Of a stretch of DNA of 64,000 nucleotides, positions 38,041 through 49,970 are shown piece after piece. The notes beneath the pieces are model-generated. The model worked only from the letters and a program-made list of their open reading frames with translations, was not told the origin of the DNA and made no database searches. The stretch spans positions 7,570,001-7,634,000 of the forward strand of contig WPIO01000001.1 in NCBI GenBank assembly GCA_009760855.2. The letters are read 5' to 3'. This stretch comes from Cristatella mucedo. Taxonomy: Eukaryota > Bryozoa > Phylactolaemata > Cristatellidae. Position 1 is the stretch's first letter. Each line of letters starts with the position of its first letter. Both the position numbers and the translations under genes were made by a program.

Positions 38041-38225
38041 GTTAGACGGTCTCAGCGTGCTAGGCCGGCAACTGACAGGAAGTGAATGCCGAGCGTGGGT
38101 TGGAATATTCAAGAAATAATAAAATTTATTTGCATATTACCAGTATAAATTTTTTTTTTAAATATTATAGAGCTCGCCTGGTTGCTATTTTTATCTATAA
38201 AGAACACCCTAATTCTGCAATCACC

Positions 38226-38245
38226 GATTGGCCAACACTTCCGGT
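38226..38245 (-). promoter_or_regulatory. Putative CCT8 promoter: CCAAT and ETS/GABP sites
   Basis: About 190 bases upstream of the CCT8 ATG, ATTGG at 38227-38231 is CCAAT on the gene strand. ACTTCCGGT at 38237-38245 is an ETS/GABP consensus (ACCGGAAGT). Such pairs are typical of housekeeping promoters. A second ETS-like core (AGGAAGT) lies nearer the ATG. The function is inferred from motifs only. Confidence 0.45.
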
Positions 38246-38639
38246 CCCGCTGTACCCCCTTGGGGAGCCTCTTATCGCTGTCGTTTCGATGAAGAAGCAC
38301 ACGCAAGCACGCTGATTTTGAAATACGATCACCTCAAGAATATCGCCATTTTAATACATTACTCGACGCAGTGGTGTGGAGACCGAACACTTATTCCCTG
38401 GCGGTCAACTCTCCGAATATGTCCTGAGTGCATGGGGCGTACTGCCCGTGATCGACGCGCGCGCGCAGCGTAGCAAAGCTGCGTTTTAAAGCGAACCTAT
38501 GTGGCGAGTTCGTCGGAAGTAAAATTTGGGAGCGCTCAGGGCTACAGTACATAGACAGAGACAAGCAGCCGAATCATACGCATTGGCGAGCTTTCGGCGT
38601 AAGCGTCGCAAATTGTTAAAACGCCGGTGTCCGCTAAAT

Positions 38640-39110
38640 CAGCCATAATGCGACTGATAATCATTATTCGTGGTTCCTGATATGTAATGGCTAGGAACCG
38701 ATTATGCGATAATTATGGCCGAGGCCGCTTAAAAGTCGACGCTATGTAGTAGGCAGGTTTAATTCTTTACTCGGCATTAGCATTTGAGCTGATTTTAGCT
38801 CTAGCGCCGCTTAGCCGTTGGTGTACATCATGACCGCAGTTGAATGCCTGTAATCACCCGCTGCTTTCAAATAGACTTTTCTACGATATGGATACAGACT
38901 TGTTAAGGTAAGTTTATCGCAGGTTCCTGCTGATGTCGGGATACCTGCGTGCTTTGGTGCTGCACCCACAATTCGCTAGCCGTGCTGCAAGGATCAGGTG
39001 TTGCCAATGCTTGTCGTCCGTCAGCCGAGACAACCACCGTTACGATCGCTGCGTTTGCGGCCTAGTTCTGGCCTGACGTGAAAGCAGAACACCACGTTAA
39101 TTAGATCAGC
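38640..39110 (+). repeat. Unclassified dispersed repeat, copy 1
   Basis: Shares ordered blocks with 55490-56275. These are GGCTAGGAACCGATTATGCG, AAAAGTCGACG; GATATGGATACAGACTTGTT; GGTGCTGCACCCACAATTCG, CTAGCC; and GCGGCCTAGTTCTGGCCTGA, CGTGAAAG. No coding potential, tRNA head or LTR structure was recognised. Confidence 0.6.
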
Positions 39111-40065
39111 GTCTAACCGGCTGCCCTCCAAGCTTAGGGTCTGCAAAAATGACGCCCATCATCTCCTCGCTAGCCTGGGAGAGTCATCCTCAAAATGCAA
39201 CACCACAAGCCATCTCTTGCAAGTCTCACTGACAGCAACAGGAATGAAGCCTGCGAAGGTTGCATTCGGAAAATATAATAAGCCAGAGTTCGGACGAGGA
39301 CTTAATCATCTTAAAAGTAGTCACTGTAGCCAGACAGCATTCGCCTGTCTCGGCGGCCCAATTACAATTCTTGGCTGGAGCACACTCAATGACATATATG
39401 CCACATGCAGACGTCGAGTTTTCGTGCAACCAGACGAGCTGGTGAGACGGTGATCCGTTAACTGTTATGGAATTAAAAGAATAATGACCGGCTATGTCGC
39501 TACTTTCTGATTTAGACCATATAAAAAGGGTTCCAGAGTGAAAGTTAGTCAGTTGTACACCACGACTCTTACTCTGAACTTGTAGTCTATACTGTGGGTT
39601 TCCAATATACAGCCCTAAGTTAAGAAGGTGGACTTTTTATTGAGGTATGGGCGTTCTTGGTTCCTGCCTCGCTTTGCTACCATCAGTACACCTGAGCGTA
39701 TCGTGGTCGCCTCCTTAGCGTACTACTACTAATACGAGGCTTTAACACCATCGCTATATGTAATGCAGTGGCAAGGGCTAGCATACGATACATTCGCAAT
39801 GCTAGTGGCAAAGGACTTTAGTTCAAGAGCGGATGCAGTCCGTTCCTAATTTTGGTAACAGAATTGTCAAATTCTTGCTGGGAAAACGTAGCAGTCACCC
39901 CGGGCTAGTCTAATTGCTCGAGATTTTATTGGTGAGCATCCTACCCAATGCAAGAAATTGCACGCGAAGGGTATAAGCATGAACTTAAAGAAGGATTGAA
40001 GGCTGGATTAGTTTCCTCTCTACCAAATGCGACATTCAGAAAATACCCTAATAGATCTCGGCGAA

Positions 40066-41160
40066 TTAGGTAAGTAAATAGTAAATACTAACTGATTTAA
40101 CAGCCTCTTTTGTATGGTGACTTTGGAACAAGACACATACATTTCGTGCAGATTCAGCCGGAGATATGGTGACAGAACCCATTTTGAGTGTTAAGTTTTT
40201 CGATTTCTGAATGATACTTGGTTTGCCCATAGCTAGTAAGTTGGTTTGATCATCATTCAATTTAAGAAAGTTTGCTGCCATCCATGTCAGGATGTCATCA
40301 ATACATGCCGGTAGAGAGTTGAGAGAATTCGATGTGCTAGAGGGCTGGGAGGGATCAAAGCACAAAATCACAGTCCTAAGGTACACCGTCCTTCAGTGAG
40401 TCCTCTGATGATTTTTGTTCGTTCACATCAATGCTCCGGAGACTTCCACTGAGATATGGCCTGAACCATTGTAGTGTAGTGCCAGTGGTGCCCAGGAGAG
40501 ATGAGAGGCGCTCAAGAAGGACATGGCGATCGATGGTATTGATAGTAGTTGCGAAAGACCGAGCAAAATAAGCAGAGGCTCTACCTAAGTGTGCGTCCTT
40601 AAGTAAGTCGTTATACACTGCCAAATCTGTGGAGTGATTAGCTTTAAAACCAGAGTGGAACTTACTAGCAAGGTTTGAAGTTTTAAAATATGAGTTCAGC
40701 TGGTCTGTCAGGACTGTTTCAATGTCTTTGATAGGAACGGTAGAAGGGAGACTGGGCGGAAGTTGCTCAAGTTCTCTTGGTCTAGTGTCGCTTTCTTGAG
40801 TAGCAGCATGGCTACGGACTTTTTGAAAGGTGCTGGGACATGACCTGAGGCTAATGACATATTTAATTATAATTTTATTAATGCATGGCTGCAACAGATC
40901 TATTCAGCATAGAAGCATACAGTGATAATAAGGTCTGAAGGACTAATTGTCTGCTTGATTGGGACATGAGCTTCGCGGTGAGGTCGCTCGAGGTCTCCCT
41001 GAATGCAGATGTTGAGGTGCTGCACAGCATTGAGGGATGGAGTTTAGAGGGGATTCTGCCACCCTAGGGATGGACTATCTGATCTTGACTATCGATCTTG
41101 TTGACTAAGGAGCTGGAGAAACGATCAGCAAGATAACCAAAAGGATCATTAGGTAAGAAG
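40066..41160 (-). mobile_element. L2/CR1-type LINE reverse-transcriptase relic
   Basis: The minus-strand translation, with stops, gives LPNDPFGYLADRFSSSLVNK, then LNSYFKTSNLASKFHSGFK, LVLLERL-like and LQWFRPYLSGSL blocks, then IDDILTWMAANFLKLNDDQT (post-YxDD palm region). These are in the order of an L2/CR1 RT. The 3' end joins a short SINE-like tail at 40079-40130, and the 5' side is cut at the foldback element. Confidence 0.85.
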
Positions 41161-41163
41161 CTA

Positions 41164-41340
41164 GGGGTTCGACGAATTGCCAAAATCCACTGCAAGCCAC
41201 CACAATCACCAGACATTAACATTGCCGAGCTCAAATTTTGGGCTTATATTGTAGTACACGTTTGATTTAATCTATCCATCAAATTTCATGTCGCTTCGCT
41301 CAGGCACACATATGCAAATGAGCTTTGACGCGGGACGACT
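41164..41340. repeat. Left terminal inverted repeat of the foldback element
   Basis: Pairs with 44915-45090 at high identity. Shared blocks include CCGAGCTCAAATTTTG, TATTGTAGTACACGTTTGAT and TGCAAATGAGCTTTGACGC. Confidence 0.9.
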
Positions 41341-44336
41341 GTACCGAAATCCATTCTAGTCATCATTAAATCTACCACAAATCAGCTGCGCACAGCTCCA
41401 AAAAGTTTGGAATATAAAACAGCGCTACACGTACCCAGAAAATTTCGCGCGATTCCGCTCCCGCGTTTTTACTAAAAGTCCACGGAAATAAAATTGCAGT
41501 GGCCAAGGCCAATACCACAATCCTCCGCAATCCACTGCATTCCACCGCCCAACAAAAGAAATTCTGTTCGAAAAAGCTCCTCTTTTTGATTGCATACGAC
41601 AGCGAACTCTGCGACAATTGCACTTAAATTTTTTTATTTGCACTGGTAAAGCCATTCTCGCGTAATTCGCTGCAATCGACTGCAGTAGCCCGGGCCAATA
41701 CCGCAATCCGCTTCAATCCATCAATTTCCACCGCAAAAAATAGAAATGTATTGCGCCGATTTCCAGTTTTTATTGCATATTAAATTGCACCATGCTGTGT
41801 GCACAGCCACGTAAAATAAAAAAAAGTGTGCATCTTCGCACTTAGACAATGGGCGGCAATCGCCTGAAATTACCTGGGTAACTACCGTAGTTCACTCTAT
41901 TCCGCTTCAAATCATTCTCAAATCGCCATCGCGAAGCTCTAATTAAAATCTTATATACGACTACACTCAGTTCAAAGTGCACCCACAAAATGTCGCTCCA
42001 TTGTGCACACGCGTTCTCATACAATGCACTGCAATCGACTGCAACCCATACCGCAATCCACGTCAATCCGCCGAAATCCGCCGAAATCCGCCGAAATCCG
42101 CGGCACAGCAACCAGAACGCGTGCACTAGTACTCCGTATTTTCCCTTGCCGTTGCCGTCGATTGCCGTGCATTGTCCTCGAATTTACGTTCGCGATTGCT
42201 TGAAAGGATTCGGTTGCACTTTTTATACAGCAGCACTGTGATTCGCTGGAAAAATTGGATCTTCTCCAACCACCTTTACTTGTAATTGTAACAAACATTC
42301 ATAGATTGCTGTATTGTCTAGGGCAATTGCCGTCGATTTCCATGGATTGCCCAAGGTCGAACGCGAAAAATGGTAGTATGTGCGCCCAAAGTGAGCATTA
42401 TGTGGTAGGATAACTACAAATTGAAACGGCCGATTTCCAGAAAATTTGAAACAGATTGTGGTAGAGGCCAGGGCATTCCCGTCGATTGCCGAGCATCGCC
42501 ATCGATTGTGCCTTTGTCGATTGTTTAAAAGGATGTGGCTGCACTTTTAATGCAGTGTAGTGCAATACGCAAGAAAATTTGGAGCTTCTCTCAGCAACTG
42601 TCGATCCATTCGTGACGGACCGTTATGGATTGGTGTGTTTACCCGGGCCATTGCCGTCAATTGCTGTACATTGCCGTTGATTGAATGAGCACAATGGGTG
42701 AAAATTATGCGCGCGCACAGGTATACTTACGTGGAATTAGAGTTGCAGTTTATGGCAGCCAATGTTGTCAATTTTCCACGGATTTCGCTATCGGTGGCCC
42801 CTAACATTGCCGTGGATTGCCGCGTATTGCTGACAGTTAACAAGCAAAGCATCTTGAAAATGCTACGGTTTTACTTTGGATGCAGCGGAATATTAAATGT
42901 CATGACAGTTGGGGCTTTGCACTGCCGATTTCTCGTCAATTTTCCACAAATTGGGGTATTGGCCCGGGCCATTACTGCCGATTGCCATTCATTGCTCACG
43001 ATTGTACGTTCGCGATTGGTTGAAATAACGTGGTAACACTTTAAACATAGTGCGCTCTGACAGGTAAGATATATTTGATCTTGGCCCAGTCACTCTCCAG
43101 AGATTTGCGATGGATCGTAATGGATTGCCGTATTTACTCGGACCGATGCCGTCGATTGCCATGCATTGCCCGAGATTGAACTTTCAGAGCTGATTGAAAG
43201 GGTTGAAAGTATGTGCGCGAGAAGTGAGATGTTACGTGGAATGAGAATTGGAGCTTGGTGTAGCCGATTTCTCGTCGATTTGCCACGGATTTCAGTATTG
43301 GTCCCCGCCTTTGCTGTCGATTGCAGTGCATTGACAATTAACGTGCACAATTGCTTAAAAGTCCTACGATTTCACTTTTAGCACAAAGAAATGTGAAATG
43401 CGGTAACAATTGGCACTTCGTGTAGCCAATTTGTCGTCGACTTGCCACAGATTGTAGTGGATTGCTGCTTCGAGCCGAGCCGTTGCCGTAGATTGCCATG
43501 CATTGCCCAAGATTGTATGAGCTCAACTGCTTAAAATGATATGGTTGAATTTAACCAGTGTGTTTTGTAACATGCATTCATAATTGGAGCATTGCGAAAC
43601 CAATTTCAGGGCATATTGCATCAGATTGCTGTATTGCCTGGGCCACTGCGGTCAATTGCAATGCATTGCTGCCAAATGTTCAAGGCAATTGTAGTGAAAT
43701 TGTGCGATTACACAATAACCGAAGATTAGAGCAACGTGTAATTAGTACTAGAGCTTAAAGTGTACGTATTCTGGTCGTTTTGCGGCGGGTTGCGGTGGAT
43801 TGACGTACTGGCACGGGCAGTTGCAGTCGATTGCAGTGCATTGCTGAAGAATGGTCAAGGCAATTACCATGAAGTTATGCGAGTACACAATAACCGAAGA
43901 TTAGAGCAGCGTGCAATCATAATTAGAGCTTCTAGTGTACGCGTTCTAGTTACTGTGCGGCGGATTTTGGCAGATTTCGGTGGATTGCGTTATGGGACCG
44001 GGTCGTTGCAGTCGATTGCAGTGAGTTGCATGAGAACGCGTGCGCACAATGGAGCGACATTTTGTGGGTGCACTTTGAACTGAGTTTAGTCTAATATGCA
44101 ATGTCATTTAGAGCTTCGCGATGGCGACTTGAGGATGACTTGCAGTGGAATAGAGTGGATTGCGGTAGTTTCCCAGGTCATTTCAGGCGATTGCCGCCCA
44201 CTGTCTAAGTGCGAGGACGCACAATTTATTTAATTTTCCGTTTTTGTGCACGCAGCACGGTTTACTTTAATGTGCAATAAAAACTTGATCTCAGCGCAAT
44301 CCATTTCTATTTTTCATGCGGTGGATTCCGTGGATT

Positions 44337-44520
44337 GAGCCGCGATGGTACATTAGGTAAGGCGGTTGCTTTTAACGACCTCGGTCCCGAGGTTGTGGGT
44401 TCGAATCCTGCGGTGGGCGATCCATTATCGCCGCTGAAAGCGGTAGTGATAACCATAAAGACTATTCTGGCGCTATACAATAGAGGCTGCCAAATCAGCT
44501 AGTATTTTTATTTTTTATTG
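44337..44520 (+). mobile_element. tRNA-derived SINE, family A, nested in the foldback element
   Basis: The head has TACATTAGGTAAGGCGGTTG and GGTTGTGGGTTCGAATCC (near-perfect box B). The body is CGGTAGTGATAACC, and the tail is TTCTGGCGCTATACAATAGA, GGCTGCCAAATCAGCTAG, ending in an AT-rich run. It interrupts the arm between GTGGATTGA and AGCGGATT. The left arm has the uninterrupted equivalent near 41705-41730, and ATTGA flanks both sides as a short candidate target duplication. Confidence 0.9.
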
Positions 44521-44914
44521 AAGCGGATTACAGTATTGGCCCGGGCTACTGCAGTCGATTGCAGCGCATTGCACGAGAACGGGCTGTGCCAATGCAAATA
44601 CAGTTTTTAAGTGCAATTTTTGCAGATTGTGCTGTCATATTCTAAAAGGAACTTTTTGAGCAATATTATTTTCTTTTCGCGGTGAAACGCAGCGGATTGC
44701 GGTGGATTGCGGTATCGGCCTGGGCCACTGCAATGTTATTTCAGTGGACTTCGTGAGAACGCGTGAGCGGAATCCCGCGCGTAATTTTCTGGGTGCATTG
44801 TACATGTAGCGTATTTTGATATTCCAAACGTTTTGAATGTTCGCGGCTGATTTCTGGTGAATTTAACGAGAACTAGAATGGATTGCTGTGGATTGTGTTG
44901 GATTGCGGTACAGG

Positions 44915-45090
44915 CATCCGGCGTCAAAGCTCATTTGCATTAGTGTGCGTGCACGCAGCGGCATGAAATTAGGTGGATAGATAAAATCAAACGTGTACTA
45001 CAATATCAGCGCAAAATTTGAGCTCGGATATTCTAACGTCTGGTCAATGTTAACCTAATTAGAGTGGATTGCGGTAATTCGACGAACCCC
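44915..45090. repeat. Right terminal inverted repeat of the foldback element
   Basis: Reverse complement of 41164-41340 over nearly its whole length, ending in CGAACCCC. Confidence 0.9.
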
Positions 45091-46135
45091 AGTGCAGCTG
45101 AGCTACTGTTGAGCGTGAGGTTGAAGGACAGAATGCTGGCTGAGATTGATGGTCGATACAGATGGCAGGTCAGGTCGCTTTGCAAGGGAAAACAGCAAAT
45201 GGTCAGTTCGCTGCGACATTTGGTAGTCGCGGGTTGTTCGAGCAGTGTCCTGCTGGAAATGCGTCCAGGGTGGAAAAGGAAAGCATTCGAAGGCAGTCGT
45301 TCAGTGATCACTGTGAAAGAGAAAAGGTGGCAGTCCTGGCAGTCAAGGGAGACTTTGCCGAATCGCAAGCGGGTGAACGCTCTCGCGATAGCGAGCGTGA
45401 TGCAAAATGTCTCCGGCCGATAACTGACGTTAAGCAAACGGGCCACGGTGAGTCATGGAAATGCTGCTAACGCGAAGCGGAGGGTTTTGACAAACAAAGG
45501 AGAGCTGCTTTGCCGCTGTATAAACGAAACTGCCGAATCAGTCGACCTGTCGTTTACTACTATCACTCAACAGAAAACACGAAGCAAAAAGTGCTTAGTA
45601 ACTGGGGTTTCTCTGCCGAGATGACTGATTTTCAGGCTTATGCAGACTCCACGCGAGTCTTCCAAGTGATTCTGCCGCTGAGTGGACTTCTTTATTTTTC
45701 ATTGAGGATGTGATTTCATAAGCCCAGTGACGACGAAAAAAATTGGGTGGTTGTAGATTAACATCGGCCATTCATAGTCATCGGAAAGCCGTGTGAGTAG
45801 CAAATGTCGATGTTGCTTGAAGCAATCCACCGGCTACTGAACACGCGTAAACTGTATACGGTGCCTTAGTTGCAGTCAGTATTTTCGCTGACGAAAAACA
45901 GCGCCCTAAAATTTGCGTGCGAATATATAAAACTTCACCACCATTCGAAGACGAGGACGACATTATTCGTGGCATTCACGCTAGATTCTGTCCGAAAAAA
46001 CTACGGAAATGTCATGCGGTTTCTGATTCTTTCCACCAGTCTTTTCGCCACGTTGCTGCGGACGCGGTTGACTTGTGGCTTCAGCTTGGCGAATTCGTCA
46101 TGCTTCTGCTTCTGCACTGTCACCTCTAACCAGGT
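45091..46135. other. Intergenic, no gene recognised
   Basis: Open frames on both strands overlap one another and lack family signatures. The 45033-45446 minus-strand frame runs into the foldback end, which argues against it being a gene. Confidence 0.4.
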
Positions 46136-46139
46136 TACG

Positions 46140-46275
46140 CTTGTTGCCATTGAGCCTGCTACCACTAACCATTCGATCACGCTTCATTTGCAGCAAATGC
46201 AGCGTGCCTAAAAGAGATTGAGATCTCTGAGAGTGCTAGAATAAGTGCATTTTACTATTACTACTATTATTCCTC
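46140..46275 (+). mobile_element. LINE 3' tail
   Basis: Contains CTACCACTAACCATTCGATC, TTTGCAGCAAATG, GCCTAAAAGAGATTGAGATC and a terminal (ATT)n-like run, as in the tail at 11040-11150. Confidence 0.75.
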
Positions 46276-47794
46276 ACTCTCGCCGGCACGTTGCTGCAGG
46301 CGAGAACGTCTGTTCAGCTTCTTCTGACGCAGAATCTTGATTTATATTAATTTGAAAAATCTACTGGCTGCGAATTTAAAGCCCACCATTAATTCGCAGT
46401 CATTTAAAAAAATTGGTGGAACTGATACTTTACACAAATCGGGCATCCTTCCAAGCCGCTAACTCAGCTACTCCATGTGGAAGCTGGGAAGCGAAAGTCG
46501 CCACTACGCGTGCAGTGCAGAGAGATCAAGCTGCTGGAAAGACGTGGCCGACCTTTTGAATTTTTTTCAAGTTAAAGTCCATTATATTGCTTAAACTTCT
46601 AACATTTCGACGTTCAACTAAAACTATGAATGCGTGTTGCAGCTACATATGCAAATTAGCAAATTATCCTCCCTTTGTTCGGCACTCATTGCTGCATCCT
46701 CACGTTGTAGAATATTGATACGTCGCGAGAGGACTCAATGTAAATGTGATGTTAATATCTATGACTTACGGACTACCTAACGGACGGACGCTAAATTAGC
46801 TCCTGAAGTAAGCGGTCTCGAAATATGGGATATTTGTAGTCCTCACTCCGAGTTCCCGTTCAATGCCTGGACACAGATTTAAACCACTGAGCATGTTTCA
46901 TACAGTCCCGCAAATTCAGTACCAATGAATGCATTCTGCAATGACTGCAATGAGTGAGCTTATTAACTGATGGTTTCGCATTCATTGATATTAGCGGTAC
47001 TGTGCAGTTTATGTTTCTGACCAGTTATGCTGCTGGCCTGAATTAAAACTATTTGAGACCGCTGTTGCCAGCACCAAGGTCTATAACACGCTATAATCTT
47101 CCTCAAAGTTGAATTGACAGGGAAAGAAAATTTGTGCGGTATTATTAGTCTTACTCGTTTAAATAATCGTGTAAGGTGCTCAGTGCCCTGCTAATTAACG
47201 TCAAGTGCAAAGTCTAAGTCTAGACTAGTGAGTTTGAATCGCGTCATGAGCGTACATCGATAGTGTGCGTTTTTGCACAGTCAATTGTTTTTCCAAAGGA
47301 TTTTGTGGAGCTACTATGATTTTTCGCGAAAGTTGGGGCAAATTCGCGTAAATTCTTCGAAGGTCGAAGCGTGTGAGAGATTATGGAGGCTTTTGAGAGT
47401 TTCGGAAGGTTATAGGAGAGACCAAGGATTTCAAAAGTTATGGATTTCAGACGATTTGGGGTGACGTTCTTACAAATATTTGCAAGAAATTTCTCCCTTG
47501 GTTCAGCGACTGCAGGTGGGTGTAGAGAGGAAGGGGAGCAGCTGGTCTGGAAGGTTCACGCCCGTCATTGTTGAAGGGCGAAGCTTTTTAAGATTCAGTC
47601 ACAGTCGGCTCGTCCAGAGTCCACCTTGAATTACAACGACATAATCGTCTGCTGCAATTTGAATGATTTGGTCTCTTACCAAGAATCTCTCCAAAATCAT
47701 CTAACTTCGTATTAATACAACACATCGCCGGCTGCAGATGCATTTCCTTTGCATACTGAAATAAGCGCTTGTTTTGCTTGATATTTTGCCAGGT

Positions 47795-47950
47795 CTTTTT
47801 CTACGGGTAAGGAGCTTGCATTTCACGATGCCCTTTTCAGCAGTCGCAGGTTCGAATCGGGCAGCAGAAAACTCTCTATTGCCCACAGGAAGTGGAAGCG
47901 ATTGTCGATAAGGCTCCTCTGCCGTTTTATCAATGAGGCAGGGTTCGCGA
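47795..47950 (+). mobile_element. tRNA-derived SINE, family A
   Basis: Diverged head (CGGGTAAGGAGCTTGC), box B GCAGGTTCGAATCGG, body CTATTGCCCACAGGAAGTG, and tail CTCCTCTGCCGTTTTATCAA, TGAGGC. Confidence 0.75.
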
Positions 47951-48064
47951 CCCACAGGTTGAGAACCGCTGCCTTGAACGATCCAGATTTTTACGACCTA
48001 CCTCTCCAACTTACTAGGTCATCGAAAGAGGTCACGGCCAAGATCTTCAAAGGGTGCAATGTAA

Positions 48065-48690
48065 TAAGGATAACAATAATAATAATGCACTTGATAAAGC
48101 GCCCTCAGAGAACTCAATCTCTTTCTAGGCGCTTTACATTTGCTGCAAAGGGAAATGCAATTGAATGGTGAGTAATATCATGCTTGATAAACAAACATCA
48201 TGAATAACATGGTTAGGGTGACATGCACAGGGTCAGCATGCAAATGTGGTTAGTGGCAGCATGCACAGTGCCAGCCCGCATAAGCACATCAATGACGAAT
48301 CACAGGGACCCACTAAATGCTGTCCTAAATAGGTGTGTTTTTAAGTTCTTTTTAAATGTGGTCAGGTCAGGGGATATTCTGACGCAGGTCAGGAGGGAGT
48401 TCCAGGCTTTGGGAGCATACGAACTAAATGCACGGTCTCCAAAGGATTTAAGGTTTGTACGAGGTATTTGTAGACTGGTGGATTCCGAAAAGCGGGTGGC
48501 ACGATGCTTGGCCTGATGGGGGAGTATATCTGAGAGATAGGCTGGAGCCAAAGAATGAAGTGACCTAAAAGTGAGAGACAAAATCTTGAAGTCAATCCAT
48601 TGCTTGACTGGTAGCCACTGCAGGTCGGCGAGAAGTGGAGTAACGTGGCAACTGCGACGCTCACGACAGACAAATTGGACAAAGGCTAAG
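48065..48690 (-). mobile_element. L2/CR1-type LINE 3' end, minus strand
   Basis: From the (AAT)n and tail (48075-48155) it runs into coding remnants. These are DLTTFKKNLKTHLF, KSFGDRAFSSYAPKAWNSL, HQAKHRATRFSES and SLTFRSLHSLAPAYLSDIL. It is a younger, cleaner copy of the family seen at 10540-11155 on the other strand. Confidence 0.9.
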
Positions 48691-49104
48691 TAAAGGCGTA
48701 GCAGGACTTACGAAACGAAACCGTTTGCGTCGCATGTTCGCTCGAGGGACTTTTTCAAGGCCTAATTACTGCAAATTTGTGGGTCTGCCGGCCACTGAGT
48801 GACTTTGACATAACTATGCCGAACGTATTAGTCGAGCTTTCGCACTCCCTTGGCATACAGCGATTCGGAATAACGGCCAATTACTAGGCGGATCGTGATC
48901 GCTAATTCTAATCGTTACCTCCATTTGTCTTGTCCCGTGGGAATTTGGCTGCCGGTCATGCGCTCCGTGCTACGCATTCTGCGCGTCCGCATTCTCCGCG
49001 TCCGTCCGCTCTCAAGCGACCTGCGACACGAATCTGGAAGTGCCACCACACGCGACTCTCGTCAGATTGGCGGCACAACTTCCTTAGCCATTTTGAGAAA
49101 GATA

Positions 49105-49109
49105 TATAC

Positions 49110-49143
<34 letters not shown>
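49105..49143. repeat. (AT)n microsatellite
   Basis: About 38 bases of alternating TA with a short TACA prefix. Confidence 0.97.
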
Positions 49144-49150
<7 letters not shown>

Positions 49151-49194
49151 GTCAAGAAGCGTTTCCAATATGCCTCGAACAAAAGCTAACTCCC

Positions 49195-49450
49195 AAAGGT
49201 CCCTATTGTGCTAGATCCATCGGTCTTGAGCTGCTACTTCCATGCTACTCACTACCTCAACTGCTCTTCTGACTTTGCTATGCTTCCCACTTTCTCTTTG
49301 TCGCTTGAGATGAAGTCTGTTGGCTACCGAATGCGTACCGAAAGCCGCTTGGCTGTGAGTGAGCTATACAAAAATCTCCTGCGTAACATTCACACAGTCT
49401 TTGTGGCTTTGCGGGGTTACAGGCGGAGATACGTTACATTACATTAGATC
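49195..49450 (+). mobile_element. 3' end of a second LINE lineage
   Basis: The open frame contains LSCYFHATHYLNCSSDFAML, LEMKSVGYRMRTESRL and FVALRGYRRRYVTLH, ending GGAGATACGTTACATTACAT. The same end occurs, reversed, at 60190-60420 and 58945-59215. Confidence 0.85.
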
Positions 49451-49811
49451 ACGAGTTAGCAAGTGTCAAAAGAACTCCAAACCCTTGGGAAGCAGACAGC
49501 TGAGCACCGAGGCTAGTGGCAACAGAAACCACTGTTCTGCCTCGCCCGGACATATGACATTGCTTTGTGCTATGCTTGCGAAGCAAAGAGATCCTCTTCT
49601 CCACTGCAGACTTGGGCATCTTCTTTTCAGCCGCTCCTCGCTGTTGCCTTTACGCGACTTCTTTCCTTGTTAATCATTTGGCAAGCTTAATTTTTCATCG
49701 CCTTTGAGGAAGTGCGTTTTCTATCGCATTCGCAACGCAAAATTGTCAGGCATTGAGTGCATTATAAAAACCCCTCCAACTCGACATCACTTCAGAGACA
49801 TTGAAGGGCCG

Positions 49812-49970
49812 TGATTTCCAGGAGGTAAGGTGCTCGCTCTACTAGACCGCGGTTGTGGGTTCTAATCTTGCAGTGGGCTATCCTTTATTTCCAGCTGCCA
49901 GAGGCGGTGATAGCCATTAAGGCTCTTCTGCTGCTAAAAAAACGAGGCTTTTAAATCAGCCAATATAATG
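49812..49970 (+). mobile_element. tRNA-derived SINE, family A
   Basis: Head CAGGAGGTAAGGTGCTCGC, box B TTGTGGGTTCTAATC, body GCAGTGGGCTATCC, GCGGTGATAGCCATTAAGGC, tail GAGGCTTTTAAATCAGCC. Confidence 0.9.

Larger units (their letters stand above)
41164..45090. mobile_element. 3.9-kb foldback element built of ~170-bp tandem monomers
   Basis: The ends are inverted copies: GGGGTTCGACGAATTGCC at 41164 and its complement ending AATTCGACGAACCCC at 45090. The inverted similarity continues inward for about 900-1000 bases. Between the ends lie diverged monomers of about 163-185 bases, each carrying a GTCGATTGCAGTGCATTGC-like core. About five on the left run minus and about fifteen on the right run plus, with the switch near 42100. 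No coding frame is supported. Architecture resembles foldback transposons, which have long subterminal-repeat inverted ends. No target-site duplication was obvious. It could instead be a satellite array that inverted. Confidence 0.8.

Noticed and set aside
44370-44440. A functional tRNA gene (near-perfect box B GGTTCGAATCC)
   Set aside because: It is the head of a SINE with the shared body and tail. The acceptor and anticodon stems do not form properly.
41164-45090. CRISPR-like or zinc-finger-like regular repeat array
   Set aside because: The repeats are about 170 bases, diverged, eukaryotic in context and flip orientation. There are no short identical repeats with unique spacers and no open frame.
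45033-45446. 137-codon minus-strand open frame next to the foldback element
   Set aside because: It runs across the foldback boundary and does not continue the LINE on the other side. No motif is recognisable.
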